DNA from: Propionigenium maris DSM 9537
Lineage (GTDB): Bacteria; Fusobacteriota; Fusobacteriia; Fusobacteriales; Fusobacteriaceae
Reading direction: 5' to 3'
Length of the DNA stretch: 64,000 nt
Assembly: GCF_027925155.1 (NCBI RefSeq)
Contig: NZ_BSDY01000003.1
Span: forward strand, 30,975-94,974
Program-made: the position numbers and the translations under genes
The notes under the pieces: generated by a model
Seen by the model: the letters and a program-made list of their open reading frames with translations, nothing else
What the model was told of the DNA's origin: nothing
Databases searched by the model: none
Part shown: in pieces, positions 52,178 to 61,247 of the stretch
Layout: every line of letters starts with the position of its first letter
How positions within the stretch are numbered: the first letter of the stretch is position 1

Positions 52178-53056
52178 ATGAAAAAGATAATATTATTTTT
52201 ACTGCTGTCCATGGCAGCCTATGGAAAACTTGAGGTAGCAACTACCATCTTTCCAGTCTACGATGCTGCAAGGGTTATCGGTGGGGACAGGGTGGAGGTC
52301 AGTCTCCTGGTTACTCCAGGCGTGGAGCCCCACTCCTTTGAGCCAAGCCCAAGGGATATTGCAAGGATAAATAAGAGCGATGTCTTCCTCTATCTCAATG
52401 AGGAGATGGAGACCTGGATAGAAAAGTTCAGGAGGAATGTAGAGGTGGAAACAGTTTCCACAAGCCAGGGAATCCCTCTCATGTCTATGGAGGAGGACGA
52501 TGACCATTCCCATGAGGGACACCACCACCATCTGGACCCACATATCTGGCTGGATCCTCTCCTCTATATTAAAGTTGTAGAAAATATCACCCAGGAGCTT
52601 GAGAGAAGGGACCCGGAAAATGCACACTACTACAGGGAAAACTTTAAGATCTACAGTAGGGAGCTGGAAAAACTCAGTGAGGACATCGTAGAAACCCTTG
52701 AAGGGTCTACTCATAAGCAGATAATCTATGCAGGTCACTTCTCCTTTGGTTACTTCACCAGAAGGTATGGACTGGATTACATCTCCGTCTATAAAAACCT
52801 CTCTCCCAATGCGGAAATAAGCCCCAAGGATCTCAAAAAGGTTATAGAGGTGGTAGCAGCAAGCGGGCAAAGGTATATCTTCCAGGAAGCTCTGGTGAAC
52901 AGCAAGACTGCCAAGTTAATCTCCAATGAAACAGGGGTGGAGGTTCTAATGCTTCACCAGTTGGGAGGAGTTACCAGGGATGATCTCAAGAGGAAAAAAT
53001 CCTACCTCATAATCATGAGAGAAAACCTTGAAAACCTGAGGAAGGGATTGGAGTAA
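52178..53056 (+). CDS. zinc/manganese ABC transporter binding protein (ZnuA-like)
   Basis: 292 residues with a short signal peptide (MKKIILFLLLSMAAYG). Cluster A-I fold: TTIFPVYDAARVIGG, a metal His in GVEPHSFEPSP, then an acidic His-rich loop (DDDHSHEGHHHH) and DPHIWLDP with the second His. AGHFSFGYF and FQEALVNSKTA provide the later ligands. The loop points to zinc. No permease or ATPase gene follows; a terminator closes the transcript, so it works with a transporter encoded elsewhere. Confidence 0.88.
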   Translation: MKKIILFLLLSMAAYGKLEVATTIFPVYDAARVIGGDRVEVSLLVTPGVEPHSFEPSPRDIARINKSDVFLYLNEEMETWIEKFRRNVEVETVSTSQGIPLMSMEEDDDHSHEGHHHHLDPHIWLDPLLYIKVVENITQELERRDPENAHYYRENFKIYSRELEKLSEDIVETLEGSTHKQIIYAGHFSFGYFTRRYGLDYISVYKNLSPNAEISPKDLKKVIEVVAASGQRYIFQEALVNSKTAKLISNETGVEVLMLHQLGGVTRDDLKRKKSYLIIMRENLENLRKGLE

Positions 53057-53101
53057 CGTTCCCCTTTTAAGAAGTATCTAAATTAAACCTTTAAATGAAT
53101 C

Positions 53102-53125
53102 CCCCGGAAAATTCTCCGGGGTTTT
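53102..53125 (+). terminator. terminator of the znuA-like gene
   Basis: CCCCGGA and TCCGGGG arms with a 6-base loop, followed by TTTT. Confidence 0.85.
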
Positions 53126-53280
53126 CTAGTTTGATCTTTTTAATTTAACCCCCATTTTCATTAACTTTTTTTTATTAAACTTTAACCAAATTAAAACAAC
53201 TTTTCTCTCTTTACTCCAGTCAAAATGATAACTTCAGATAAACCGATTAAAAAAATTAAAAATATATGGAGGTACTATCT

Positions 53281-53880
53281 ATGAAGAAGATCACTCTGGC
53301 ACTTGCCCTTGTACTTGCAGTCAATGCTTTTGGAGAGGGATTCCGTAATGTTGAGTGGGGGTCCGACCTAGCTACTGTAAAGAAAAGTGAGAAGAATAAA
53401 AAGATGGAGGTCTCAAAGGATGTCCAGGATTATGGAAAGTATCACTGGGAGAGACAGCTCTACTCCTTTGAGGATTCTATGAAGTCTGCAGGAAAGTTTA
53501 ATGTAGAGTACGTTATGCTTAAGGATAAGCTTATAAAGGGAAGCTATACTCAGAAGATAAAGGATGGAGACCTTACAAACTACACTAAGATGCAGAAGAT
53601 CCTCGTGGATAAATATGGAGCTCCCCAGGGGTCTGCTGAAAGATCATCCCTTGTATCCAAGGACGGTAAGGAAGTAAGGGAAACAGAGGTAATCCTGACA
53701 TGGTTTGGAGAGAAGACAAGGATCGATATGAAGCTCATAAACAATGAAAGGTATCAAATCTCCTACCTTCCTACAGATGAAAAGATCATCAAGTTTGTGG
53801 AAGAGAGCGGCCTGGAAAGGGAGAGAGCTAAGGAGAAGGAGCTTATGAAGGATAGTGAATACATCAAGAACTTCATTTAG
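53281..53880 (+). CDS. exported protein of unknown function
   Basis: 199 residues from the ATG at 53281 (GGAGG upstream; an ATG five codons earlier overlaps the ribosome site). Signal peptide MKKITLALALVLAVNAFG, then FRNVEWGSDLATVKKSE, a pattern seen in small periplasmic proteins that begin with a FxxxxWGxxxxxV stretch. The C terminus is a charged helix. No catalytic motif visible. Confidence 0.65.
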   Translation: MKKITLALALVLAVNAFGEGFRNVEWGSDLATVKKSEKNKKMEVSKDVQDYGKYHWERQLYSFEDSMKSAGKFNVEYVMLKDKLIKGSYTQKIKDGDLTNYTKMQKILVDKYGAPQGSAERSSLVSKDGKEVRETEVILTWFGEKTRIDMKLINNERYQISYLPTDEKIIKFVEESGLERERAKEKELMKDSEYIKNFI

Positions 53881-53889
53881 CTTTGCACT

Positions 53890-53920
53890 AAAAAAAGCTG
53901 CCAGCTATGGCAGCTTTTTT
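53890..53920. terminator. bidirectional terminator
   Basis: AAAAAAGCTGCCA-GCTA-TGGCAGCTTTTTT, perfect arms between convergent genes. Confidence 0.95.
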
Positions 53921-53932
53921 ACTCTTTAACCC

Positions 53933-54514
53933 TTAGTTGATAAACACCTCTCCGCTGGAAAGGGTTACTACCAGGGTATCTTTATGCCTCTTAGAAAGAT
54001 CTATTGTCTTTACAATTTCAGTTTCATTTATGTGGGTACCGAAGTCATTTTTATGAAATACAGTATACTCTACCTTATGCGTCGAACCACGAAGCTCCAT
54101 AAATCTCTTAAAGCTAGTACTCTCTCCATCTACCTTAAAGTTTTTATAGTAACACTTCCCTGCCAGGATCCCCTCTGCGTATCCTTCACATTCAAACTTT
54201 ACTCTGTACCCCTTATAGCTTCCATTTCTGTCTATTCCCGCTCTGTCATAACCGGATATATCGTAACCCTCTCTATCATAACCATCCTTATCGTAGCCAT
54301 CCCTGCTATACATAGTTCCTGTTTCCAGATTGATTCCGTGGGAATTAAAGTTATTCCTGTCATATCCCGAAGCATTATACCCAAAGAAATCATATCCATC
54401 CTCATCAAACCTTGTATGGGTTTTAGAGTGAATCATCGTTTCTTCATCAAATCGTGCACTGGTGCATCCAGTTAAAGCAAGTACTAAAATTAATATCCAA
54501 GCTGCCTTTTTCAT
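53933..54514 (-). CDS. lipoprotein with GYDxx pentapeptide repeats
   Basis: 193 residues. Lipobox LTGC at C17. From ~38 to ~100 runs an interrupted period-five repeat: GYDFF GYNAS GYDRN, then GYDKD GYDRE GYDIS GYDRA GIDRN. The Tyr/Asp-rich repeat suggests a repetitive surface or calcium-binding structure (inference). Residues 105-193 form a beta-rich domain with two cysteines. No homologue with known function comes to mind. Confidence 0.7.
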   Translation of the reverse strand: MKKAAWILILVLALTGCTSARFDEETMIHSKTHTRFDEDGYDFFGYNASGYDRNNFNSHGINLETGTMYSRDGYDKDGYDREGYDISGYDRAGIDRNGSYKGYRVKFECEGYAEGILAGKCYYKNFKVDGESTSFKRFMELRGSTHKVEYTVFHKNDFGTHINETEIVKTIDLSKRHKDTLVVTLSSGEVFIN

Positions 54515-54870
54515 AATCTCTCCAATCTTTTTATTAAATTTGTTCTTTTTATCTTCCCCTCTAAATCATTGGCTTAGCGATAAAAATAGTAAGTCATTAT
54601 ACTTTAAACTCTCCCAGCTTGTCAATTTAAATGAACTATTGTCTCTTCTAAAGAGACTGTTACCTCTTTACCTTTATATTTTATCTGCTGCTAAAGCTTT
54701 AAGGCCTATAGCCTCTGCTAAATTTAAATTAATCATTATATATAACTTGCTTTATAGGGATTACAAATATTATACTTAGATAATGAAATAACCAAATCAA
54801 GTTTAATGATCTGGTTTTCCTAAATTAAAAAGGATCCTAACGATCCATAAAAATTCAATGGAGGTATCAC
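54515..54870. other. 356-base divergent intergenic region
   Basis: Very AT-rich. A weak inverted repeat (ACCAAATCA against TGATCTGGT, 54791-54815) followed by TTTT lies before the FMN-binding gene. No other structure recognised. Confidence 0.35.
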
Positions 54871-55299
54871 ATGAAGAAGATACTTATAGCCTTTGCTGTT
54901 TTATCTGCAGTAGCAGCTGGAGCTGAATTAAAGGATGGAAGATATAGTGTACAGACGGACAAGAGTATATGGTTCTGGTATCCTAAAACAGAAATTCTGG
55001 TAGAGGATGGCAGGGTGGTAGAGGCATCACACGACAGGGTTAAGAAGGATGGCCGTCTGGCTTCCCAGGACGACTGGTATAATGAGAAGATGCTGAAAAA
55101 ATCAGGCTCCAACCCTGAAAGGTACTCCAAGGAGATACCTGAAAACTACTTTAAAGCCAATGGAAACCTAGAGGAGATGGATAGTATTGCAGGAGCTACT
55201 GATTCTGTTAACCACTTCAAAAAGCAGATGAAGTTTCTTTTGAAAAAAGCCGAAGCTGGAGAAACTGGTGAATTTACAATGTCTAAGAAGGAGTTATAA
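54871..55299 (+). CDS. exported FMN-binding domain protein
   Basis: 142 residues with a signal peptide (MKKILIAFAVLSAVAAGA). The mature part begins LKDGRYSVQTD, then VLVEDGRVVEASHD-like strands, and ends with DSIAGATDSVNHF, matching the D-x-x-[ST/A]-GAT-[x]-[ST] flavinylation region of FMN_bind domains. It probably carries covalent FMN (attached by ApbE to the Thr) outside the cytoplasmic membrane. No apbE or Rnf genes are in the window. Ribosome site GGAGG. Confidence 0.75.
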   Translation: MKKILIAFAVLSAVAAGAELKDGRYSVQTDKSIWFWYPKTEILVEDGRVVEASHDRVKKDGRLASQDDWYNEKMLKKSGSNPERYSKEIPENYFKANGNLEEMDSIAGATDSVNHFKKQMKFLLKKAEAGETGEFTMSKKEL

Positions 55300-55361
55300 T
55301 AAATTCAGAGAAGGGAAGGTTTATCCTGGCTGACCCCCTCTCTTTTTTTACCTACAACAGA

Positions 55362-55385
55362 AAAGAGAGCCAAATGGCTCTCTTT
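55362..55385 (+). terminator. terminator-like hairpin after the FMN-binding gene
   Basis: AAAGAGAGCC-AAAT-GGCTCTCTTT, perfect 10-base arms; T tract is short. Confidence 0.7.
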
Positions 55386-55407
55386 CCTCTCAAATAAAAG
55401 CAAGGGT

Positions 55408-55475
55408 TTTCTGGAGAGGAGGGCGCCTACTCCAGAAATCTGCTCCTTGGAAGGAGCTGTATGTTAAGTGGTTAG
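55408..55475. ncRNA. structured GC-rich patch, possible RNA or element remnant
   Basis: Two hairpins in tandem: TTCTGGAG...CTCCAGAA around 13 bases (55410-55438), and GCTCCTT-GG-AAGGAGC (55442-55457). Composition differs from the AT-rich surroundings. No known RNA family or insertion sequence end was recognised; it could be an IS200/IS605-type end remnant. Confidence 0.3.
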
Positions 55476-55874
55476 GTGTGGCTTCCTTATATAGATATTA
55501 TCCTCTATGGAAGAAAAAAAAGCTAACCTCCCCTCCCCCAACTATTCACAATAGTACTTGCCCCCCTCCTCACTGCCAGTCTTTTTTGGTGAATCAGCTC
55601 ACCCTATTTTTCATTTTATATTTTTCCTTCCGCCTCTGGCAAATAACTATACACTCTCCTACCTTACAGATCTCCTTTAAAGGGACTTTTTATACTCCCC
55701 AGGTTTAATCCCAGTATATTTTTAATTTATAAAGGAAAGTTTCTAGAAACTTATATCTTGGATTAAAGTCCCATCCCTAATATAATCTGTAAGAGACTTT
55801 AAAGTATATCTAGTAAAAAGGAATTCCTATAGACATCAGTGTGCTTTAAAATTAATTTTATTATGCCAAACTAA

Positions 55875-55906
55875 AAAAGACTGAGGATTTTCCTCAGCCT
55901 TTTTTA
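55875..55906. terminator. terminator of the lipoprotein gene at 55959
   Basis: CTGAGGA-TTT-TCCTCAG flanked by A and T tracts (bidirectional appearance). Confidence 0.85.
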
Positions 55907-55958
55907 CACTTATCCCTCAGATTGAGAGTTCTTTTTTCTTAACCGACAGATCTTAAGG

Positions 55959-56636
55959 CTACCACTTCAGAGGAACTGCCATAGTCTCCTCTAAACCGTT
56001 GTATTTATAAGTAAGAAGTATCTCCTTTGGCAGCTTCTCTTTATCCTTTAAATTAAACACAACCCATCTCCTCTCATAGAGCCCTGCAGGTATCTGGAAC
56101 TCTCCAGACATAAGGTGTGTCTCAGGAAAAACCTTGCCCCTCTCAGCATCTCTATTCCCCTTATGAAGGTTATCTACTCCAAGAGCTCCAGCTCCTCCCA
56201 CAAGAAGAGCTGTCCCGGCATTCCCTATGGCTCCATCTGCAAAGGAAAGGAGACCGCCGGCAATTGCCGAACCTCCAAATGCTGTCTTTCTGTTCTTCTC
56301 CCTTCTCTCCTTCTCTGCACTCTGGGCATCATGCCACTGCTTGAGCTCCTTTCCTGAAATGACCCTGATCTCAGAGTTATAGTAGTCGTCCTCAAAACTT
56401 ACATGTGGTTCTGTGACCTCACCAATCTCTCCGCTCTTGTTTTCAAAGGTAAAAACCATAAACTTATAGTAATCATTGCTGAAAGCCTTGTCGGTATCTC
56501 CGCTTACAAGAAGATCGACCTTCTTCTTCTCAGCTACTCCTCCATCTGTCCCGATGCTCTTTCCATATTTTCCAGGGTGTACAGAAGCACAGGAAACCAT
56601 GAAAAAAGCCATTAACATATATATTAAATTTCTCAT
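55959..56636 (-). CDS. lipoprotein with glycine-rich central helix
   Basis: 225 residues. Signal with lipobox MVSC at C16. Residues 25-100 are beta-rich, then a charged linker (AQSAEKERREKNRK), a Gly/Ala-rich hydrophobic stretch (~118-155) that could enter a membrane, and a C-terminal beta domain (GEFQIPAGLYERRWVVFNL). No family recognised. Single gene with its own terminator. Confidence 0.65.
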   Translation of the reverse strand: MRNLIYMLMAFFMVSCASVHPGKYGKSIGTDGGVAEKKKVDLLVSGDTDKAFSNDYYKFMVFTFENKSGEIGEVTEPHVSFEDDYYNSEIRVISGKELKQWHDAQSAEKERREKNRKTAFGGSAIAGGLLSFADGAIGNAGTALLVGGAGALGVDNLHKGNRDAERGKVFPETHLMSGEFQIPAGLYERRWVVFNLKDKEKLPKEILLTYKYNGLEETMAVPLKW

Positions 56637-56726
56637 TATATCATCCTCTCTTATTATTAAAATTTTATAGATAATTTATGTGAAGCACTCTTAATACAGC
56701 AATCAAAAGATGACAGATCTAAGTTA

Positions 56727-57062
56727 TTAACTTATTGCATTTTCCAGATGCTTTTTATATAAATCTATCGATTCTTTCAAGGCTTGGGAGCCATCCTCTG
56801 TTATAAATATTCTATTCCTCCTATCTATCCTGCATTTTCTTACTAATCCAGACCTTTCCATTTCACTTATTCTCCTGGAGATCAGAGATCTGTCTACTTT
56901 AATAGAAGAATTCAGATCGGAGAAGTTATCTATCTGATTTTTAATATAGATCAAAATATAAATATCTACAATGCTTAACCTGGTTACCTTTTTAATGGTT
57001 TTAAAGTAATCCTGCATCTCATAGTATTCATCTAACCTCTTAAGCTCACTCTTATACCTCAC
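56727..57062 (-). CDS. MarR-like winged-helix regulator
   Basis: 111 residues from a GTG start (AAGGAGATATT upstream). A helical N terminus is followed by a winged helix: the recognition region SIKVDRSLISRRISEMERSGLV and the wing CRIDRRNRIFITEDG. This is the MarR/SarA-type pattern. It is the second gene of a pair, 33 bases after a small protein gene. Target unknown; the pair may be autoregulated. Confidence 0.75.
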   Translation of the reverse strand: MRYKSELKRLDEYYEMQDYFKTIKKVTRLSIVDIYILIYIKNQIDNFSDLNSSIKVDRSLISRRISEMERSGLVRKCRIDRRNRIFITEDGSQALKESIDLYKKHLENAIS

Positions 57063-57095
57063 AATATCTCCTTTTTTAATATGAATATAGGTTTT

Positions 57096-57419
57096 CTACT
57101 TCTCCCCAGAGGGTCTTATAATGCAATAGTCTTTAATCAGTTCTCTTACTCCCTCCTCATCAATTTCATCTCCAAACTCTCCTAAAGCAAGAACATGATC
57201 GAAAAAGTCATCCAGATCATAGTTCCTAATGCCCAGACCTATTAACACAAGGATCTTATTCTGAATCATACTTAACCTGGAGGCAAAAAAAGAACTTGCT
57301 TCCCTGCTTCTAAGCTCCCTCCATGCTTCATCCTTAGCTTTTTGCAGGCTAAAGTAGCTTTCATCAAGTATCACCCTTTGCCTCACTGAGTCTTTATTAC
57401 TAAAGAAACTTTTAAACAT
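57096..57419 (-). CDS. hypothetical protein paired with a MarR-like regulator
   Basis: 107 residues, helical, with no family recognised. Central RLSMIQNKILVLIGLGIRNYDLDDFFDH looks like part of a helical DNA- or protein-binding fold, but no definite motif is present. Start follows GGAGGAG. Cotranscribed with the downstream regulator. Confidence 0.55.
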   Translation of the reverse strand: MFKSFFSNKDSVRQRVILDESYFSLQKAKDEAWRELRSREASSFFASRLSMIQNKILVLIGLGIRNYDLDDFFDHVLALGEFGDEIDEEGVRELIKDYCIIRPSGEK

Positions 57420-57712
57420 TACACTCCTCCGCTACAAACACTTTAAAATCACTGTATAGATGTTATTTTATTTTTAAGCTTTTCATAATTTCAGGGTATG
57501 GTAGCAGAGTTTTTTTAAAAATACTGAACTTCTCAATTAAAATGTTTTAATTAACCTCTTCTTCAATCCCCCTGTTTTTAAAGTAAGATATAAGGGAGCT
57601 TTTATTTCAAAGGCTTTAAAACCTCTAAGCCGCTCCCTAGAAAAATGGAGAAATCATTTTAAAATTAAAATGATTTAAGTTATTTTATCTGTGTTTTTAT
57701 CTCTAAATAACC
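57420..57712. other. 293-base intergenic region
   Basis: It contains GGGAGC...GCTCCC (57595-57639) and a 26-base AT palindrome AAATCATTTTA-AAAT-TAAAATGATTT (57651-57676) just beyond the AEC gene stop, without a good T tract. Function unclear. Confidence 0.4.
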
Positions 57713-58642
57713 CTAAGTTAATATGAAGATCAAGCCTCCAATTGTAAATATAGAAAAAATTGTTCCCAGTACAGTAGCAGCTGATGTCTCAGACTCATAG
57801 GTACCAAATTTTACAGAAAACATAGGTGCCGTAGAAGCAGTTGGCATTGCTGAAACAAGAAGAATCTCGTTAAATAGGTGTCCCTTAATTCCACTTACTA
57901 ACATTACTCCAAGAAAGATTAATGGTGATATTATGTTTCTTATAACTATCAGAGTTATCACCTCAAGGTTTACAGATATCCTGGTATGCGCCATAAAAAG
58001 GCCTGTAGCAAACAATGAAATTGGTGGTGCGGTATCCCCTAGAAATTTAAAACCAGATATAATAAACTCTGGAAGCTGCATATGTAAAGCTGAGATTATT
58101 ATCCCTAAAATAGGTGCAGATAAAATAGGATTTTTAAATAATTTCATTATCTGGAAGATAGTTGACCTTAGGTCACTCCCTTCACTCTGGTTATGATAAT
58201 CTACCAGGAACATTGTAAGGGGGGTTATCATAAGAAAAACAACAAGACTTGCAACTATAATTGTAGCTACTCCACCCTCACCATAGAGATTTAGTATTAT
58301 TGGAATTCCCATAAAAGCAGCATTGGGAAAGGCTGATATAAGAGAAGCCTGGGAACTCTCCTTGGGGTGTTTTTTAAACTTATAGTGATAGATCATATAT
58401 GTTTTAATATATGTGAGCAAAAGTCCAAGAACTATTATGGAAATAACCTTTAGATTGAGAAAGAGTCCTATAGGTTTAGCGGAAGTAAAGCTAAATAACA
58501 GAGCTGGAGTTGCTATTAAAATTATAAAGTTAACCAGAGATCTTGAGTGTTCCTCTGGCACAATCTCCTTTCTACCAGCATACCAACCCATAAAAATAGT
58601 AAAAAATAAGGGAAACAAAACTTTTGTAATGAGTAAGATCAT
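57713..58642 (-). CDS. AEC (auxin efflux carrier) family transporter
   Basis: 309 residues with ten hydrophobic helices in two inverted halves. Family motifs: NFIILIATPALLF, SAFPNAAFMGIPI and the matching SAMPTASTAPMF near the C terminus. Bacterial AEC proteins such as MleP and MdcF move organic acids. No malate or malonate gene is adjacent, so the substrate cannot be set. Confidence 0.88.
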   Translation of the reverse strand: MILLITKVLFPLFFTIFMGWYAGRKEIVPEEHSRSLVNFIILIATPALLFSFTSAKPIGLFLNLKVISIIVLGLLLTYIKTYMIYHYKFKKHPKESSQASLISAFPNAAFMGIPIILNLYGEGGVATIIVASLVVFLMITPLTMFLVDYHNQSEGSDLRSTIFQIMKLFKNPILSAPILGIIISALHMQLPEFIISGFKFLGDTAPPISLFATGLFMAHTRISVNLEVITLIVIRNIISPLIFLGVMLVSGIKGHLFNEILLVSAMPTASTAPMFSVKFGTYESETSAATVLGTIFSIFTIGGLIFILT

Positions 58643-58747
58643 AGTAACTCCTTTTCATAGTGTATTTGTGCCATTTTAAGCCTTCTAGGCAACTTCAGTA
58701 TTTTAACTGTATGAGATCTTAGTTAGGCAGGTTCATAATTTAGCCAC

Positions 58748-58806
58748 AAAAAACTCTCCCTATATTAGCCGGTCTCTTGCCATTAAACCAGCTACCATAA
58801 GGAGAG
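58748..58806 (-). terminator. long terminator of the OYE gene
   Basis: CTCTCC/GGAGAG basal arms with an inner GGTAGCTGGT/ACCGGCTAAT helix, followed on the minus strand by TTTTTTG. Confidence 0.75.
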
Positions 58807-58887
58807 CATATTGGACCTTATATCTAAACTAAAGTCACATATAAATTTTATTTTTAGAGAGCCGACCTTCTCCCAATAGAGACCTCT

Positions 58888-59967
58888 TTAAAGATAATCT
58901 GTGTATCCCCTGTCTCCTCCTCCAAAGAGAGTGTCGGAATCGAAATCCCTTAACTGGATGCCTAATTTAAACTTTTCAACAAGATCTGGGTTGGTTATAA
59001 AACTTCTGCCGTAGGCTATCAGATCTGCATAGTTCTCCTCTAAAATCATCTCTCCCCTGTCCTTGGTATAGTTCCCCGCTACAATAATTATCCCCGAGAA
59101 GACCCTACGAAGCTCCTCTCTGAAACCTGTAGTAACAAGAGGGGCATCATCCCAGTCTGCTTCACTGAGATGAATATAAGCTATTCCAATCTCCTCGCAA
59201 TATTCAGCGAGTTTTATAATGGATTTCAATGCATCTGGACAGTTCATTCCCCTCTGGGTAATAAATGGAGCTAATCTAATCCCCACCCTTTCTTCACCTA
59301 TCTCTGCAGCCACCTCTTCTAAAACTTCCTTGGCAAATGTCAACCTCATTTCTACAGAGCCTCCATACTCGTCTTCTCTGATATTGGAAGTGGACCTTAA
59401 AAACTGATCTATAAGATATCCATTTCCTCCGTGGATCTCAACCCCGTCAAAACCTGCCCTTACTGCATTTCTAGCTGCCCTCCCATAATCCTTAACAATG
59501 GCTTTTATCTCCTCTAAAGATAATTCTCTGGGCACAGGACAGGGAACCATCTCCCCCTGCTCCTTCTCCTTGTTATAGATCCATACGCTGGCATCAAACT
59601 CTAAAGCCGATGGTGCTACAGGTTTTCCATCCAGGTGGAAACTTGGGTGTGACATCCTTCCCACATGCCACAGCTGAGAAAAGATAATCCCTCCCTTTTT
59701 GTGAACCTGATCTGTAACCTTCTTCCATCCCTCTACCTGAGCACCGGTATGGATTCCCGGTGTAAATGAGTACCCCTTCCCCTGATCAGATATCTGGGTA
59801 GCCTCAGTTATTATAAGACCAGCTCCTGCTCTCTGGGAGTAGTATTCCCCTGCACTGTTATTTATTACTCCGTCTATCTCTCCAGCCCTGGCTCTTGTCA
59901 TCGGTGCTAAAACAACCCTGTTCTTTAGAATCTTTTCTCCCAGCTTGAGTTCCTTATATAAATTCAT
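58888..59967 (-). CDS. old yellow enzyme-family alkene/nitro reductase (NemA-like)
   Basis: 359 residues from the ATG at 59967 (GAGGAGGGATCAA upstream). Full-length classical OYE: NRVVLAPMTRARA, QLWHVGRMSHPS, FDGVEIHGGNGYLIDQF with the substrate pair His/Asn (HGGN), and YGRSFITNPDL for FMN phosphate. It reduces activated C=C bonds and nitro compounds with NAD(P)H. It heads away from an HxlR regulator together with a nitroreductase and an ABM-type monooxygenase. Distinct from the shorter OYE at 8986. Confidence 0.9.
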   Translation of the reverse strand: MNLYKELKLGEKILKNRVVLAPMTRARAGEIDGVINNSAGEYYSQRAGAGLIITEATQISDQGKGYSFTPGIHTGAQVEGWKKVTDQVHKKGGIIFSQLWHVGRMSHPSFHLDGKPVAPSALEFDASVWIYNKEKEQGEMVPCPVPRELSLEEIKAIVKDYGRAARNAVRAGFDGVEIHGGNGYLIDQFLRSTSNIREDEYGGSVEMRLTFAKEVLEEVAAEIGEERVGIRLAPFITQRGMNCPDALKSIIKLAEYCEEIGIAYIHLSEADWDDAPLVTTGFREELRRVFSGIIIVAGNYTKDRGEMILEENYADLIAYGRSFITNPDLVEKFKLGIQLRDFDSDTLFGGGDRGYTDYL

Positions 59968-60117
59968 TTGATCCCTCCTCATTATCACTTGCGACACTTG
60001 ATGTAAAACTTATTTCATAGGGGAGTTATTAATTATTGATTATGTCTGCCCCTTATTTTAAAGGCTCTATTACTTCTAAAATAGTCTTTAAATTTAAATA
60101 CAACTCTGAATTCATAC

Positions 60118-60777
60118 TTAAAGGTATCTTACTACATCCTCCATCCCTCTTCTCGTCTTTGGAAACTTATTCTCTGGATCCTTGGCGTATCCAAAGGCTA
60201 TCATATAGGAGAGTGCAAATCTCTCCATATCTATATCAAACTTCTCAGCCAGTATCTTTTCTGTTTTCTCCTTGTGGAATCCCTCTATAGGGCAGGAATC
60301 TACTCCAGCTATGGCTCCAGCTGTGAGCATATTCCCCATTGCTATATAACTCTGCTTACCTGCCCAGTCGGAGAGAGTTCTTTCATTTTCCAGCAAGTTA
60401 AAGTCTTTTTCCTGAAAGTCCCTGAAAAAGTTTGTTTTCATCTCGATAACTTCCTCTGGAAGTTTTTGTACACCCCTCATAAAGTTATTAAGGTATTCCG
60501 AGTCGTGTTTCATCTCTCCCTTTCTGGTAAGAGCTACAACAAAGTGACTAGCCCCTGTAGCTCTGTCCCTTCCTCCCCAAGAAAACTCAGTAACCTCCTC
60601 CTTCATCTTTGGGTCGGTTATTACCAAAAACTGCCACGGCTCAAATCCAAAGGAGCTCGGAGATAACCTCCCTGCCTCCATTATAAAGTTAAAGTCTTCA
60701 TCGGTGATCCTTCTTTCAATATCAAACTCCTTACATGCATATCTTCTATTCATCGCTTCTATAAATTCTTTTTTCAT
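60118..60777 (-). CDS. NAD(P)H-dependent nitroreductase family protein (NfsB-like)
   Basis: 219 residues. FMN-binding nitroreductase fold: RRYACKEFD with phosphate-binding Arg residues, LSPSSFGFEPWQFLVI, SYIAMGNMLTAGAIAGVDSCPIEGF and a C-terminal FGYAKDPENKFPKTR. It reduces quinones or nitroaromatics as a dimer. Between the OYE and the ABM-domain gene on the same strand, with ~150- and ~70-base gaps. Confidence 0.88.
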   Translation of the reverse strand: MKKEFIEAMNRRYACKEFDIERRITDEDFNFIMEAGRLSPSSFGFEPWQFLVITDPKMKEEVTEFSWGGRDRATGASHFVVALTRKGEMKHDSEYLNNFMRGVQKLPEEVIEMKTNFFRDFQEKDFNLLENERTLSDWAGKQSYIAMGNMLTAGAIAGVDSCPIEGFHKEKTEKILAEKFDIDMERFALSYMIAFGYAKDPENKFPKTRRGMEDVVRYL

Positions 60778-60849
60778 CCTATCTTCACCTCTATTTATAT
60801 TTTTTATTTTACTTTTGTCATTTAGGCTTTATTAACTGTCTTACTATCT

Positions 60850-61134
60850 CTATAAAACTTCACTGTTCAATGTAATCTCTATATTTTCAGAATAGCTTAT
60901 CAACCTTCCTATCTTCTCCTTAAAAAACTCCGTTCCCTCATGCTTTTCTATGGCCGCTCTGTCCTCCCACTTCTCTACAAAAGTCATAACTGAACTTTTT
61001 TCCTGATCCTCATAGACTGAGTACTCTATACACCCATCCTCTCCTCTGCTGTTTTTAACCAGCTCCAGAGCTTCCCTTTTAAATAACTCTAAACTTTCAT
61101 CTTTAACTAAAGCCTTGGCTATAATTAGAATCAT
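60850..61134 (-). CDS. ABM-domain putative quinol monooxygenase (YgiN-like)
   Basis: 94 residues from the ATG at 61134 (AGGAGGAG upstream). Dimeric ferredoxin-like ABM fold: ILIIAKALVKDES, EDGCIEYSVYEDQE, FVEKWEDRAAIEKHE. Family members act on quinols or detoxify reactive products. First gene of the minus-strand redox cluster, divergent from the HxlR regulator gene. Confidence 0.82.
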   Translation of the reverse strand: MILIIAKALVKDESLELFKREALELVKNSRGEDGCIEYSVYEDQEKSSVMTFVEKWEDRAAIEKHEGTEFFKEKIGRLISYSENIEITLNSEVL

Positions 61135-61247
61135 CTTTACTCCTCCTAGCAACTTTATGTCTTTAAAATAGTTATAACCCCTGAGATATGATATAATCTA
61201 GCACAGGTAAGATAATTATTGAAGTAGTTGCATTTTGGTAATATTAT

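Larger units (their letters stand above)
55300..55958. other. 659-base region without a convincing gene
   Basis: It begins with the FMN-protein terminator, then a structured GC-richer patch (55408-55475), then ~350 AT-rich bases, and ends with the terminator of the lipoprotein gene. The only long open frame (55478-55708) lacks a ribosome site and has an unlikely composition. Confidence 0.5.

Noticed and set aside
55478..55708. 76-residue plus-strand ORF
   Set aside because: No ribosome site, odd composition (KKKK, PPP runs) and no partner genes; probably chance in AT-rich sequence.
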